Shown here: positions 10,425 through 22,260 of the stretch, piece after piece
Layout: each line of letters starts with the position of its first letter
Numbering within the stretch: position 1 is the stretch's first letter
DNA from: Cryptomeria japonica
Lineage: Eukaryota; Streptophyta; Pinopsida; Cupressales; Cupressaceae
NCBI RefSeq assembly: GCF_030272615.1
Contig: NC_081407.1
Location: forward strand, 378,260,266-378,324,265
Reading direction: 5' to 3'
DNA length: 64,000 nt
Position numbers and translations under genes: made by a program
Notes under the pieces: model-generated
Database searches by the model: none
Told to the model about the DNA's origin: nothing
What the model saw: the letters and a program-made list of their open reading frames with translations, nothing else

Positions 10425-12790
10425 TAAAACCAGACACATCATTGTAGTAGATGTCTTTCTTAAAATTCTCCCTTATCTTTTTGGTTGCATTCATCAATGT
10501 TTAAATCAATAGTTTTATCAGAAAAAAGATTGGTTCTAGGAATAATAGAAATTATTGTAGAAATATTGACATCAGTTCATCACTCTCTTCTTTTTACTCT
10601 CTTAAATATTTGCAAATTTCAATAAATATCAGTAAGAAATCAAGATAGTGGTTGAGAAAGTTTTTCATAGCCACAATTTAAATGATTTGGATATTGTTTT
10701 TTGTATGCTTCTCTATGAATTATTGCTTGAGGTGGATTTGAATGAATCTAAGAAAACATGGAAAAATAATCTAGCAATTTGTATAAAGAAACTCAACATC
10801 AAATAGTTAAAGGAAAACTATTTATCTTTACCTATAAATTCAAATAGAGATGAGTTCAGAACCAAATACTTGATCATGACCATACTTCTTAATTGGGCCA
10901 CAAGCCAAGAGGCAACTCATATTTTTAAGTCATAGTTTCAAGTCATGAATCATTATGTAATTTTTGCAACATATGTATTTTTCTTTTTTATTGTTATCGA
11001 ACTAAAATATGATAGTTAATCGGCCATATTGTATTGCTAAATAGTAAGAGATCTTCACATATTATGCAAATCTTCATACTCTACTCTTACTATAATATAT
11101 TATGGAGTTAATCGTCTTTGTCCCAAAAAAAAATAAAAAATAAAAATGTTTTAATCTACGGATCAATATATATTATATTGAAACTTAAAAGAGAAGATGA
11201 ACACAAATATTATCTAGGAAATAAAAGAAACATATAATCTCCAACAAATTAATAGCATGTACTTGTCTTAATATTGCAATAAAAGTAATAAATATAATAA
11301 GAGAAGTACCTAAGATTTTAAACTTTTGTATCTTTAGTATTTTTTAATGTTAAGAACAAGAAATGATTGTTTGAATTAGTTTATTATTAGTAATTTTTTT
11401 TCATGAAAATGAAATCATAAGGATGAAGTTATATAATTTCTAAGAAATAGAAATAGTCAATGTAATTTTAATTAATAATTGTACCTTCGAACTATATACA
11501 TTAAAGGTTAAAATTATATGTGTTGTCATTTGATATTGATATATGCAGTTGCATTGGAAATAGAGAATTATATTCCACCTAAGTGATAGAGTATTAATTA
11601 CACGAGGATAACCTTAAGCTAACTAAAATAAATAATTTTAATATTATAATAAGAAGATATAAATGATATGAAAGACAAGAAAAGACAACATAGAAAGTAC
11701 TTAGTGAAAAATAATCAAACTAATGAATGTCCCATTCTTAAAAAAAAATAAAATAAAATAAAATAAAATAAATAAAAAATAAAAATAAAAATAAAAAAAA
11801 ATAAAAATAAAAATAAAAAATAAAAATATCAAATGCATAATGTTAATTGAGAATTACATCCTTTATGCGTGTAAAAAATAAAAATATCATGATGGAAGGC
11901 CTAGAGAAGTAGACTCAACAAATCAACATGAAACAGAAGGCCTTGCGGATGATGAAGAGATGTTATTTTTACTATGGAGGCGAGGAGAAGCATTGGCTCT
12001 ATCCAATAAATTTAACTATCATAAAAGAAAATGGGAATATCCAAAACATTTTGTACAATTTAAGTTGAGGGTTATGGTTCAAACAAATGAATGTTTCCTA
12101 TACATCCCTTTATAAAACATATGGGGAAGTAGAATTTGGACCAACCTTTACACCAACTGACAAGAACTTAGTGAAAAACATATTCAACGAAATCAAACTG
12201 TTCATAATACAAGAAACATGAATTCATACAAAATAATATTAACAATGAATAATATTCATAATACCTCTACTAAATATGTTAGTTTTATATTAAATTTAAT
12301 ATGTAAGTGTTATATTAAATTATTTTTTAAAAATTTATTTAAGATATTACTAATAATATTGTTATATTATATTATATTGTTTTTTTTTAACTTTAGTTCT
12401 CTGAAAGCTACAAGATATAAATGCAAAAACAAGAGGGTAATTTGTAAAAAATAAAAATGTATTAATGCGAAGTGAGATTATATTTACAAGTTTTAAAATA
12501 TTTAGATTAAATTTAATCTTTTAATTTCAATTTATTATTAAAAATATTAACTTGCATCTAATGGAAAATTACAAGATATAAAAGACAAAAACTGTAAAAT
12601 TAAACCATATTAATAAAAACTCTTCAAAAATTAAAAGTTGCCTCAAAATTTACATTTAGATAGTGGATTCATCAAACATATCAATAGTTGAATAATGGTC
12701 AGTTAAGAAAAAATGATTATATAATACTAACCTAATGACAAGTACTAATAAAATTAAAACAACAAAAAAAACATTTTATTTTTCCCATCT
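10425..12790. repeat. Dispersed repeat R, copy 2
   Basis: Aligned by eye to copy 1 (2640-4370) and, in its 3' half and tail, to copy 3 (26169-27180). It keeps the shared coding-like relic (about 10655-10920: VDLNESKKTWKNNLAIC) with the same stop after KKLNIK. A pure A/T tract interrupts it at 11740-11826. The segment GAGAATTACATCCTTTATG near 11848 is the intact equivalent of the chromovirus insertion site. Confidence 0.6.
11740..11826. repeat. (AAAAT)n-type microsatellite
   Basis: Tandem AAAAT and AAAAAT units without any G or C for about 85 bp, inside repeat R copy 2. Confidence 0.9.
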
Positions 12791-13455
12791 CTTAGTGAAA
12801 ATAAATAATTTTAGTATTATAATAACAAGGTAAAAATGATATGAAAGACAAGAAAAGACAACATAGAGAGTACTTAGTGAGAAATAATCAAATCTAGTGA
12901 ATGTTCCATTCCTTTTAATGACACAATTGACAGTTAACCATATTAATTTAAAGTAAAAAAAATTATTGAGTTACATTCTAGAAAAAATATGTCTATCGTA
13001 GATGTGTTGAATTTTTAACTATCAAATTTACAACAATACAACCTCTTTTGAAATAATCTAATACTTATTCTTTACATACATAAATTTTATTTTAGTAACC
13101 AATTAACCCCAAATCTACATTCATTTGGATAACTTGTTTAACCCCAATTTTTAAATTGGCCTCTTTTGAAATCTTCATTACCTATTCTTTACATACATAG
13201 ATTATATTTCATAAAAAAATGAATCTTAAATTTGTATTGATTTGGATAACTTGTATTGATAAGAAGAAAATTGTAGAGTTTTATTTTATATTTATTTTTT
13301 TCATATCCTCCACGTTTTACAAATGAGAGAAAATTGGGAATAAAAAATATGTTGCCTTAAATTCCAAAAATTTGTGAACCACTTAAGAAGCTAATATCAC
13401 AGGGATATAATAAGTAAAAAAATAAATCAAATGCATAATGTTAATAGAGAATTCC
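12790..13455. repeat. Dispersed repeat R, copy 3, 5' part
   Basis: The sequence restarts at a point matching about 11630 of copy 2 (AAATAATTTTAGTATTATAATAA, then AGACAAGAAAAGACAACATAG), directly after the tail of copy 2. The two are therefore arranged in tandem. It is interrupted at 13455 by the chromovirus and resumes at 26169. Confidence 0.55.
13451..13455. repeat. Chromovirus target-site duplication, left (ATTCC)
   Basis: Five bases flanking the element: ATTCC here and ATTGC at 26169-26173. They differ at one position. Related R sequence shows that ATT(G/A)C is the older form, so the left copy carries a later change. Confidence 0.75.
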
Positions 13456-16400
13456 TGTAATGCCCCGCCAGGAACCCTAAAGGATAGCAACACAACAAGG
13501 CAACTAAAAGGCGCAATAATTTTTTTTTTAAAGATTAAAGGAAATAATCAAAACTTTGCTCAATAATTAACATAAGCAGAAGACTAACATTTACATCCTA
13601 AAAGGGTTACCAACGAAGATTACTTCTAAATAAAACCACATCACAATATTAATCCAATCATCCATCTAAAATTAGAGAAAGCCAATAACGATTAAATAGC
13701 TCATATTCATAAATTGATCTCCAATGATAGGCTTAAAGAATTACAACATACATACTTCCAAAGATTCATTTATACATAATAGGAAAGATAATTGAAACAA
13801 TATACATCCCATGACTTAAATTACAATATTCCATAAATTACATGGCTTCCATAGAACAATAAAATACAAAGGTTACAAGTTGTTGATACAATGACCACAC
13901 GGGCCTCAAGGTACAAAATCAAGAACATGAGTGCTACACGAAGCAAGAACCAAGATGCACCGGCGAAGCCAATCCTCGCATGAAGGTAGGAACAAGATAT
14001 CCGATGGGAAGTGGCACTACCACCCGACCATGTGATCCTGTAATGGAACCACCCCACCGTGCTAGGAGATAGCAGAAGACCCTCAAGCAAGCAAGAAAAG
14101 TACAACAGTACACATGACTCCGCAATACACAAGTGACTTGACTCACAAAACACTAGCGACCCTAGAGAGAGAGTGTCATCACATGGCTTAAGATGGTTAC
14201 CCTAGGTAGGTCTCCATAGGTCCCGGCCCCCATCATGGGTTATCCTGGTAACCTCTCCCGAACCCCCGGCTCCATCTAAGCATCATGCGGACCCTACCAT
14301 CCTTTCGTGAGGACAAGGTGGTAGGTTTGCCATTCCAGGCCTTCCCAAACACCTTGAGCCTATACAAGCACTCAACCGTGTACGGGGTGCATTATCTTAA
14401 TTAAATTAATAACTACCCACCCCCTAATCAAATTATTATGTTATCACTTAATAGTTGACTTTCAAGGGGTTATCCTGCCATCCACTTTGGGTGCGGCCCC
14501 CGCCCGAAAGCCACTCTCTCTACTAGGTCACTAACTGGATAAGACTATCTATGAGAACTCTATGGTGGACTAACAACCATAAATTATCCAGACATAACAC
14601 AGGTGGAGGACTCACAGCCACAAACCCAGGGTTAACCATTAAGGACATAACACATAATAGCCCACTTCCTCAAGGTTTGACATCGACACCTGACCAAGGG
14701 TAAACATCGACAACATAATGACCATTTTAAACATAATGCGACGACATTAAAACAACTAGACTGCAATTATTAAAAACACCAGATCCTACACAAGCAATCT
14801 TTCTTTAACCAGTCAACATTTAAATCAATTTAGACAAATGTATATTTCGGCTAATATAAAATAATTCCAAATAACAACTATTTGTCGAATACAATCATCA
14901 TACAATTATTTTTCAATACTTGGATAACAACACTGATATCAAATTTAACCTAAACTTTCCTTAATTCCAACATTAATACTAACCTCTAAATCATTTTATT
15001 TATTTTCACAATACCAAGCAAATAATCCTCATCACTAAAATTGAAAAATTATTAATTAATCTCAACATCATTACAAACTACAATTAACATATTATTATTA
15101 TTTAATATTAAATAATAACATATTGTTATTATTGTTTAAATAACAATATATTATCACTTAATATTAACACAAAATAACACTAATGAATTTTATTTAAACC
15201 ACTAACAATTTATAATATTATTTTCTTTTTTTAAAACTAACAAAAAAAAATATTAAAAAAAACAATTTTAAAACCCCAACGTGGGGCCCCCAAGCACCCA
15301 CGCAACAAGCTGCTATTCCCAGACTGGGGAATGCAGTGCTTGCTGCATTCCTCAGTATTGAGGAAAGCAGCGAGGCTGCAGGGAGAGGGAAGTAGCGTGG
15401 CTGGGTTGAGCCCAGCTCCCCGCCACCGCCCCCAATCCCAAACACCACTAACATTTAATTTTTGCTTTCAATTTTTTTTTTGGTTTTAATAACAATTTAA
15501 ATTTCATTTAAAAAAAAAAACGTCTGAGACAAAATGAAAGAGACTAATAACAGAGACAGAGGTGAAACCCTCTGTTAAAACAAAATTAACAATTAATTTC
15601 CCAGCCACCATAATTTTGACAAACATACAACCAAAAAAAACAAATTGAAAGAATCACTGGTAATGCCAATTTTACCAGCAATTACAAATCTTCTGAGACA
15701 AAACAGGGGCAATAAAATTTCATTCAAATCAGCCCAGTTTGCTCTAAAAATTTAATTAAATGGGAATAAACTTAATCCCCAAACTCCAATTGAATTTATT
15801 TGCTCCCAACAAGCATGAACAAGAAAATTTAACTCATGACCATCATTTTTAAACTGGAAATTACCAGGGAGAGGTATTTTATGAATGCTTGGCAAAATTT
15901 TGCCAGCATAACACTACTAAAACCCAACAAAATTTCCAATTACAAACAGCATAATAAACCAAGAAATTTCTTGCATAAGCAAAGATGAAACAACAAAAAT
16001 TAAGTTATGAAACAACATGGAGAAAGCTTAAGTTTGGTATTTTGATTACAAATTGATAGAATCCTTCTTCCACAAACCCATGACAAACAAACACTCAACA
16101 TCCAAAATTCATAAATCAAGCTTTTAAACAAATAACAGAAAATGGAAAGAAAGCAAGGATTTTTTTGTTGAAATAAACAAGGATTCAACCAACCTCTATG
16201 ATTTCCAAGCAGGAATGGTATGCTTCAGCAGGAATCCCAGCTAGTTCAAACCCAAATCCACCCTTTCAGCAATTTTTCCAGAATTTCTTTCTCCTCCTCC
16301 AAAATAAGCATAAACCCCAAAATCTCCTCTAAGGTAAATTAGTAAGACAATCTCTTTAACCTAATTTTCTAGGTTGCAATATTTCTATTTTTAAAAAAAT

Positions 16401-17363
16401 ATTAAAATCCCACAATTGACTTTCTTTTCTTTTCTTTTTCTCTTTTCATATTCCTCAAAACAAATAAATGAAAATTCCCTCTTTTTTGAAAATTACATGT
16501 TTCATAAATAGCAATTAAATCAACTTTTCTACTAAATAGGAAAACAATGAGTTAGCTTCATTTGCATATATTAAAAGCAATTAACTAATTTATTCTATTT
16601 CTTCCGTTGGATCTAAACACGATTACTTTGCCAAAATAAGCAACTAAAAGTTAAAATCTAATAACTAATCAATTAAGCTTGATTCAAGACATAAGGCATA
16701 ATAAGAAATAAATCGCTCAAGCCGACAAATAATGACAACTTATACTTTAAATAAATAACTGAACCACTATGGCATGCAAATCGAGGAAAGCAAAAAGACT
16801 TGAAATTCGAACAAAAGGGATGAACGACCGACTGACGGCACTCACAAAATAAAGACTGAGGTAAGGACTAGGGTCAAAAGCTATCTCCTCCACTCCCATC
16901 GGACATATAAGGCACGCTTAGACCTGTGAAGCCAGGTGGAGACGATACCCCGTACCTACCCGGTACTTGTACCTGCAATATCCTGCATCATCGAAGCACA
17001 CATAAATGCATATAAATATAGAATACACGGCACGCACACCGATGAAGGAGAATCGCGACGTTCCCTGTCTCATCGAAACGAGTGAAGGAAAATCGTCCCC
17101 TTGCATCCAATACAATAGCAAACACGCAACATATATATGACACATCACCTAGATAAAGTAAGATGTCAGTACGAGCAATAATCCATGAAATGCTAGAAAT
17201 CACCAATACTAAAATACTGAAAATAACTCATGCATCCAATATCCAGATAAACATGAAATAATATCAAATACGTCTGCAAAATGTCGAGCAATAAAGTGTC
17301 AACTGAATAGTAAACTGCAACACAAAGACAGTCTAATAAGTCCGATCAAAACGGGGTACTACA
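13456..17363 (-). repeat. 3' LTR of chromovirus (3,908 bp)
   Basis: On the minus strand it begins TGTAGTACCCC and ends GGGGCATTACA. It matches 22261-26168 over its whole length with no net length change. It is very long for a plant LTR. A GC-rich hairpin block lies at about 15270-15435, and the rest is AT-rich. ORFs inside it have no recognisable product. Confidence 0.95.
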
Positions 17364-17378
17364 TTCTCCCCCACAAAA
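17364..17378 (-). promoter_or_regulatory. Polypurine tract
   Basis: Minus strand TTTTGTGGGGGAGAA lies directly against the 3' LTR. This is the normal place for the plus-strand DNA primer of an LTR retrotransposon. Confidence 0.85.
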
Positions 17379-17398
17379 CTAGGCTTACTCCTGGAAGC

Positions 17399-18256
17399 CT
17401 AAAACAGATAAGGATAGAGCTCTCTCATCTTCGTTGCATCCTCCCATGTCGCCGAGGTCTCATCATTTGGGTCCCATAGGACCCTTACTTGGTCGATGGT
17501 GCGTCCCCTGAGGGTCAAATCCCGACGCTGAAGAATGCGCATGGGCTCCATAGAAAGCTGCCCGTCCTCGACCTGCAAAGCGTTCCAATCAAGAACATGA
17601 GTCACATCTGGGTGATAAGGTCGAAGAACTGAAACATGAAAGACATTGTGGATGCGGGATAGACTCGGTGGCAAGGCAAGACGGTAGGCAACAGGTCCTA
17701 TCCTCTGAAGGATCTCAAACGGGCCAACAAAACGAGGCACCAACTTAGAACCCTTTCCATAACGGATCGGACTCTTACGCAGACGCACTCTCAAGAATAC
17801 ATGGTCGCCAACAGAAAACTGACGATCTACCCTGTGAGCATCTGCATACTTCTCCTGCCTATCATGTGCAGCTACCAAATGCTCACGAATCCGCTCTACC
17901 TGCTGCTCCATCTCTCGAAGGATATCCGGGCCTATGAGCACCCTGTCCTCTAACCGATCCCAACTCAACAGAGTACGGCAAGGACGGCCATACAATGCCT
18001 GAAAGGGAGACATACCTATGGAGCTATGATATCCGTTGTTATAAGCAAACTCCACAAGATAAATATAATCCTCCCAATGCGACTGCTGGTCCATAACATA
18101 CATGCGAAGCATGTCCTCTAAAACCTGATTCACACGCTCAGTCTGACCATCCGTCTCTGGGTGATAAGCTAAACTGAAGTTCAACTGAGTTCCCAAAGCA
18201 TGCTGAAGTGAGGTCCACAATGCTGAGGTAAAGACTGGATCTCTATCAGAGATTAT
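17399..18256 (-). pseudogene. Integrase C-terminal part with chromodomain-like end
   Basis: It carries the second catalytic block (IISDRDPV), then HPETDGQTERVNQVLE with the catalytic glutamate. The GPFEILQRIGPVAYRLALP block of Gypsy integrases follows, and the piece ends with a chromodomain-like segment of about 50 residues (ILQRRDLTLRGRTIDQVRV, then ATWEDATKMRELYP). In chromoviruses this end steers insertion toward particular chromatin. Terminal stop at 17399. Confidence 0.85.
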
Positions 18257-18961
18257 TCACCTCGGAATCCCATGCAATCTCACCACATCTTCCAAGAAGA
18301 CACGAGCCACCACTACTACTGTATAGGAAGCTCGAATAGGAACAAAATGAGCAACCTTCGTCAACCTGTCAACAATGACCATGATGGCATCATGATGACG
18401 TGAAGAAATAGGCAACCCAACAATGAAATCCATGGAAATGATGTCCCATTTCCAATCCGGTACTAAATTAGGCTGTAAAAGCCCTGCTGGGTGCTGATGC
18501 TCCGCCTTCACTCGCTGACATTCCAAACACTTCGACACAAAATCGGCAATGTCACGTTTCATACCAGCCCAATGATAAATCTGTCTAAGATCTGCATGCA
18601 TCTTCTTGACACCTGGATGTGCCGAATAAGGTGCACGATGGGCCTCAGTCATGATCAAAGTGCGAAGACCCTCCAAAGGAGGTACGTAGATCCGACCAAG
18701 ATGACGTAGAATGCCATCCGCCTCAAGACTATACCCAGCGAATCTACCCTCTAAGGGCCTTCCGGACTCCAACACGGCTCTAACATCCTGATACCAAGAG
18801 TCCTGAGGAAGAACTCCAAGAATTCTCTGTCTCAAGTCCACTCCAAGGGACAATGCTGAAACTTCATGCCGCCTACGACTCAAGGCATCAGCCACTACAT
18901 TCTCCTTCCCCTGAATATATCGAACCTCAAAATCATACTCGCAGAGGAATTCCATCCACCT
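18257..18961 (-). pseudogene. Integrase N-terminal and central part
   Basis: The end of RNase H (WMEFLCEYDFEVRYIQGKEN, then ADALSRR) leads into the integrase HHCC zinc domain (HRAPYSAHPG, then CLECQ). The DDE core starts with WDIISMDFIVGLP. The TGA at 18257-18259 falls between GIPR and IISDRDP, just before the second catalytic aspartate. Confidence 0.88.
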
Positions 18962-18964
18962 TCA

Positions 18965-20881
18965 CTATCGAGCATTCAAGTTCGGCTGCGTGAAGATATA
19001 TTGCAAACTGCGGTGATCACTATGCAGCTCAAACCGACTCCCTAATAGAAAGTGACGCCACCTAACCAACGCATGCACTACAACTACCAACTCCAAATCA
19101 TGAACTGGATAGTTCAACTCGTGGTCCTTGAGTTTGCGAGACTCATAAGCAACCACATGTCCATCCTGCATAAGCACCGCACCTATACCTTCTAAAGAGA
19201 CATCTGTGCATACCATAAACTCTCTGGATGGATCAGGGACTGTCAAAATCGGAGCACTGACAAGGAGTTCCTTCAAGGCATGAAACGCTGACTCACACTG
19301 CTCTGACCAAACAAACTTCTTCCCTTTCCTCTGAAGAGAAGTAATCGGGTGACCTATACGGGAAAAATCCTTAACAAAGCGTCGGTAATATCCGGCCAAA
19401 CCCACAAAGCTCCGAACCTCTGAAACATTGGTCGGCGCTGGCCAATCCACTATGGCTTGGATCTTTGAAGGATCCACAGATACACCCTCTCCTGAAACCA
19501 CATGACCAAGATATTTCACCTCAGTCTGGAAGAAATCACACTTCGCCAAATTGGCATAAAGCTGATTCTCCCTCAAACATTGCAAAACTAGACGCAGGTG
19601 ACCCTCATGCTCTTCCATAGATCTGGAATAAATCAATATATCATCCAAGAACACAAGGACAAAATGATCCAGGTATGCACGGAAAACCCCATTCATGAGG
19701 CACATGAAAACTGAAGGCACGTTTGTCAACCCAAATGGTACTACTGTGAACTCATAGTGACCATAACGAGTGCGAAACGCTGTCTTATGAATGTCTGCAT
19801 CATGAATGCGCAACTGATGGTACCCAGATTTCAGATCAATCTTAGAGAACACCATGGCTCCCTTCACCTGATCGAAAAGATCATCAATACGAGGCAATGG
19901 ATATCGATTCCGGATGGTTACCTTATTCAGCTGTCGGTAATCAATGCATAACCGAAGAGAACCATCTTTCTTCTTTACGAAGATAATAGGCGCACCCCAA
20001 GGAGAGACACTAGGACGAATGAATCCCTTGGTCAACAATTCCTCCACCTGCAACTTCAACTCACTCAACTCCTGCGTAGTCATCCGATATGGAGCTCTCA
20101 AAATAGGTTCTGCACCAGGAACCAAGTCAATGCGGAAATCTATGTCTCGCTCCGGAGGCATACCAGGAATCTCCAATGGAAACACATCAGCAAACTCTCG
20201 AAGAATAGGGTGCCTATCAAGAGCGATTTCTCGACTCTCTCCCTCATCCAAATCCTCAAGAGTTACTGCAAAAAGCTGACATCCTCTACGCATACACCGC
20301 TTAAGTTGCATAGCGGAAATCATACGTAAGGATATCGATCTCTGAACTCCAACGATCCCCACTTTCCTGCCATGGTCATCTAAACACTCTACTGTCTTCT
20401 GACAATAGTCCACATGAGCACTGTGAGATGATAACCAATCCATCCCCAACACTACTCCATAAGATCCCAAAGGAATGACACGAAGGTCAATAGAAGTCAC
20501 AAAGGGACCTAGATCCAACTCACAACTAGGAACAAAGGCATCTACGAACACGCGCACCCCGGTAGCCAACTCTACCTGCCACCTATCTGCCTTCTTAGCA
20601 GACGTGAGTCCACACCGCTCCACAATGGACGAAGAAATAAAAGAATCTGATGCACCGGAGTCAAAAAGCACTGAGATAGGGATACCACACAACACACCTG
20701 CGGCCTCAATAACTGTCCCCTGATGCTCAGCCTGGCGGTTATCAACCGCTGCAAACACTCTATGGGACCTACCAGCATCCCCTACTGTAGGCTCTGATGC
20801 AGCTGGCCCCTGATTCCCTGTCTGGTGGATACGCTGAGGACACTGCACGACTATATGACCATATTGCCCACAAGAGTAGCA
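18965..20881 (-). pseudogene. Zinc knuckle, protease, RT and RNase H part of pol
   Basis: After the CCHC knuckle comes the aspartic protease with [10 protein letters not shown] (about 20640-20668). RT follows with [35 protein letters not shown] and [11 protein letters not shown]. The catalytic block is VFLDDIL (about 19640-19651), an FLDD form of the usual YxDD. RNase H follows with [15 protein letters not shown] (about 19170-19210), where the usual A of TDAS is V, and ends at FTQPNLNAR before the TAG/TGA pair. Catalytic aspartates of protease and RT are present. Enzyme activity is lost only through the stops and perhaps a few substitutions. Confidence 0.92.
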
Positions 20882-21160
20882 AACTCCTCTACCTGGTCCT
20901 CTACCTCCAGTCGGCCCACTGGACTGCTAAAAGCTTCCCCTACTAGGGGCCTAAGATGCACTCTGAGAAGACTGTCCTGGAAAACCCTGTTTTCTCCTCC
21001 GCCAGTTCCTGTTTCTTCTATGAGGAGGGTTGCCACCCTGCTGGCCCTGAGACTGTTTCAGTTTCTGCTGCTGCGGTTGCTGTTGCGGCTGCTGCTGCTG
21101 CTGTTGCTGTCCACCCTTAGTGGGTGCCTGAGGAGTCCTGAATGGTGCCGCTGACTGGGA

Positions 21161-22108
21161 CTAATTCCCACGAGCTCTGTTCCCACTGGAAGGAACACTC
21201 CCTATCTGAACTCCTCCCTGTCCACCATGCGCACGGATGAGGTTCTGCTCAACCAATCTGGCTTTCACCACCGCTGCCTCCACTGAAACTGGCTCAAAAA
21301 CTCTAACCCCTCCACTAATGCGGTCGTTAAGACCTCTCAAGAAATGTTGTACGAGCATAGTCTCATCGTTGCCAATCCCGGCATACTGCTTCAGCTCATA
21401 GAATCTATTCTCGAACTGGTCAACTGACATACCAAACTGCCGCAATGCATAGAACTCATCTGCCTGAGTCTGTCTCCACTGCAGTGAGAGAAACCATGCT
21501 CTGAACCTCTCTAAGAAGATCTCCCAAGAAACAGTATTGATATTTAGACCAATCTTCTCCTCCTCTAACTTCCACCATATAGAAGCAAAATCATCGAAAT
21601 GCATGATCACACATCTTGCTCGGGTGTTGCTACTGTATGGGAACATAGCGAAACACCTATCCAAACTAATCAACAAAGTCTCTGCCTCGAGACCTGTGCC
21701 TCGACCATCGAAGAAAGGAGGGTTGGTCCTCAAAAGATCCTTGATGTGACTCGAGGGAGCTGAATCATGACCAACTGGAACCTCTCTCCTCCTAGGAGAC
21801 CTCTCTCTCTCTCTCTCCTCTGAAACATGCTGATGCGACTCCCCAACCTGAGCATGGATGGGCTGCTCACCTTCAGGCCTGGGGCCTAGCCTAGCTAGAA
21901 CTTCCTGAAACATCTGCCTCAGCTCTTCCCTTTCGGGAACCTGCTCTTCTACATGCGGTAATTCCTGATGCACTGACTGATCCTGCTCCACACTCACATG
22001 CGCGGGAGGTGGTGAAGGACTATGGCGGTCTGAACCTCGGCACCGTCTCCCACCTCTACCTCTATTGCGGCCACCAGCACGACCAACTCCCCTAGCTTTC
22101 CTAACCAT
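21161..22108 (-). pseudogene. Gag domain of chromovirus
   Basis: An arginine- and glycine-rich N-terminus is followed by a proline/glutamate-rich linker. The retrotransposon gag core comes next (LLRTNPPFFDGRG, then WEIFLERFRAWFLSLQWRQTQADEFYALRQFGMSVDQFENRFYEL is split here by my wording; key residues are the WEIFLERF and FYALRQ blocks). It ends with ARLVEQNL, about 317 residues before the first TAG. Gag forms the particle that packages element RNA. The zinc knuckle lies beyond the stop, at 20840-20881 ([14 protein letters not shown], a CX2CX4HX4C box). An alternative reading as a short stand-alone Gag is possible but would lack the knuckle. Confidence 0.85.
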
Positions 22109-22244
22109 GACCAAACCTGCAAAAGCGAGAACGGTTCAGATCAATGACAAGGATAAAGCAAGGGAAATCCAAACACTAAGATCTACACACAAGGTCAAAC
22201 TGAATGGGCTCACTACAATCCCAGAGTACCCAATGTTGAAACAT

Positions 22245-22258
22245 GGGCTCTGATACCA
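22245..22258 (-). promoter_or_regulatory. Primer-binding site, initiator tRNA-Met
   Basis: Minus strand TGGTATCAGAGCCC lies two bases inside the 5' LTR. It is complementary to the 3' end of plant initiator tRNA-Met, the usual primer for these elements. Confidence 0.93.
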
Positions 22259-22260
22259 AA

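Larger units (their letters stand above)
17399..22108 (-). pseudogene. Chromovirus gag-pol, single frame with six premature stops
   Basis: All open pieces (ATG at 22108 to the final stop at 17399-17401) lie in one frame. The ancestral product would be one polyprotein of about 1,569 residues. Premature stops are TAG at 21161-21163, 20951-20953, 20927-20929 and 18965-18967, and TGA at 18962-18964 and 18257-18259. Each stop is one C-to-T change from CAG or CGA. For the pair at 18962-18967 and the one at 18257, a glutamine or arginine codon fits the family pattern well. No frameshift was found. The first ATG at 22108 was chosen because the upstream in-frame TTG is not a eukaryotic start. Because the frame is otherwise intact, decay must be young. 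Confidence 0.92.

Noticed and set aside
13821..14153. 110-codon ORF in the chromovirus LTR, repeated at 22626-22958 and partly at 40677-40931
   Set aside because: It recurs only because the LTR recurs. No domain, and it is not kept in full in the diverged solo LTR.
15218..15454. Glycine/serine-rich ORF over the GC-rich LTR block (also 24023-24259)
   Set aside because: Composition artefact of the hairpin chain, with no family resemblance.
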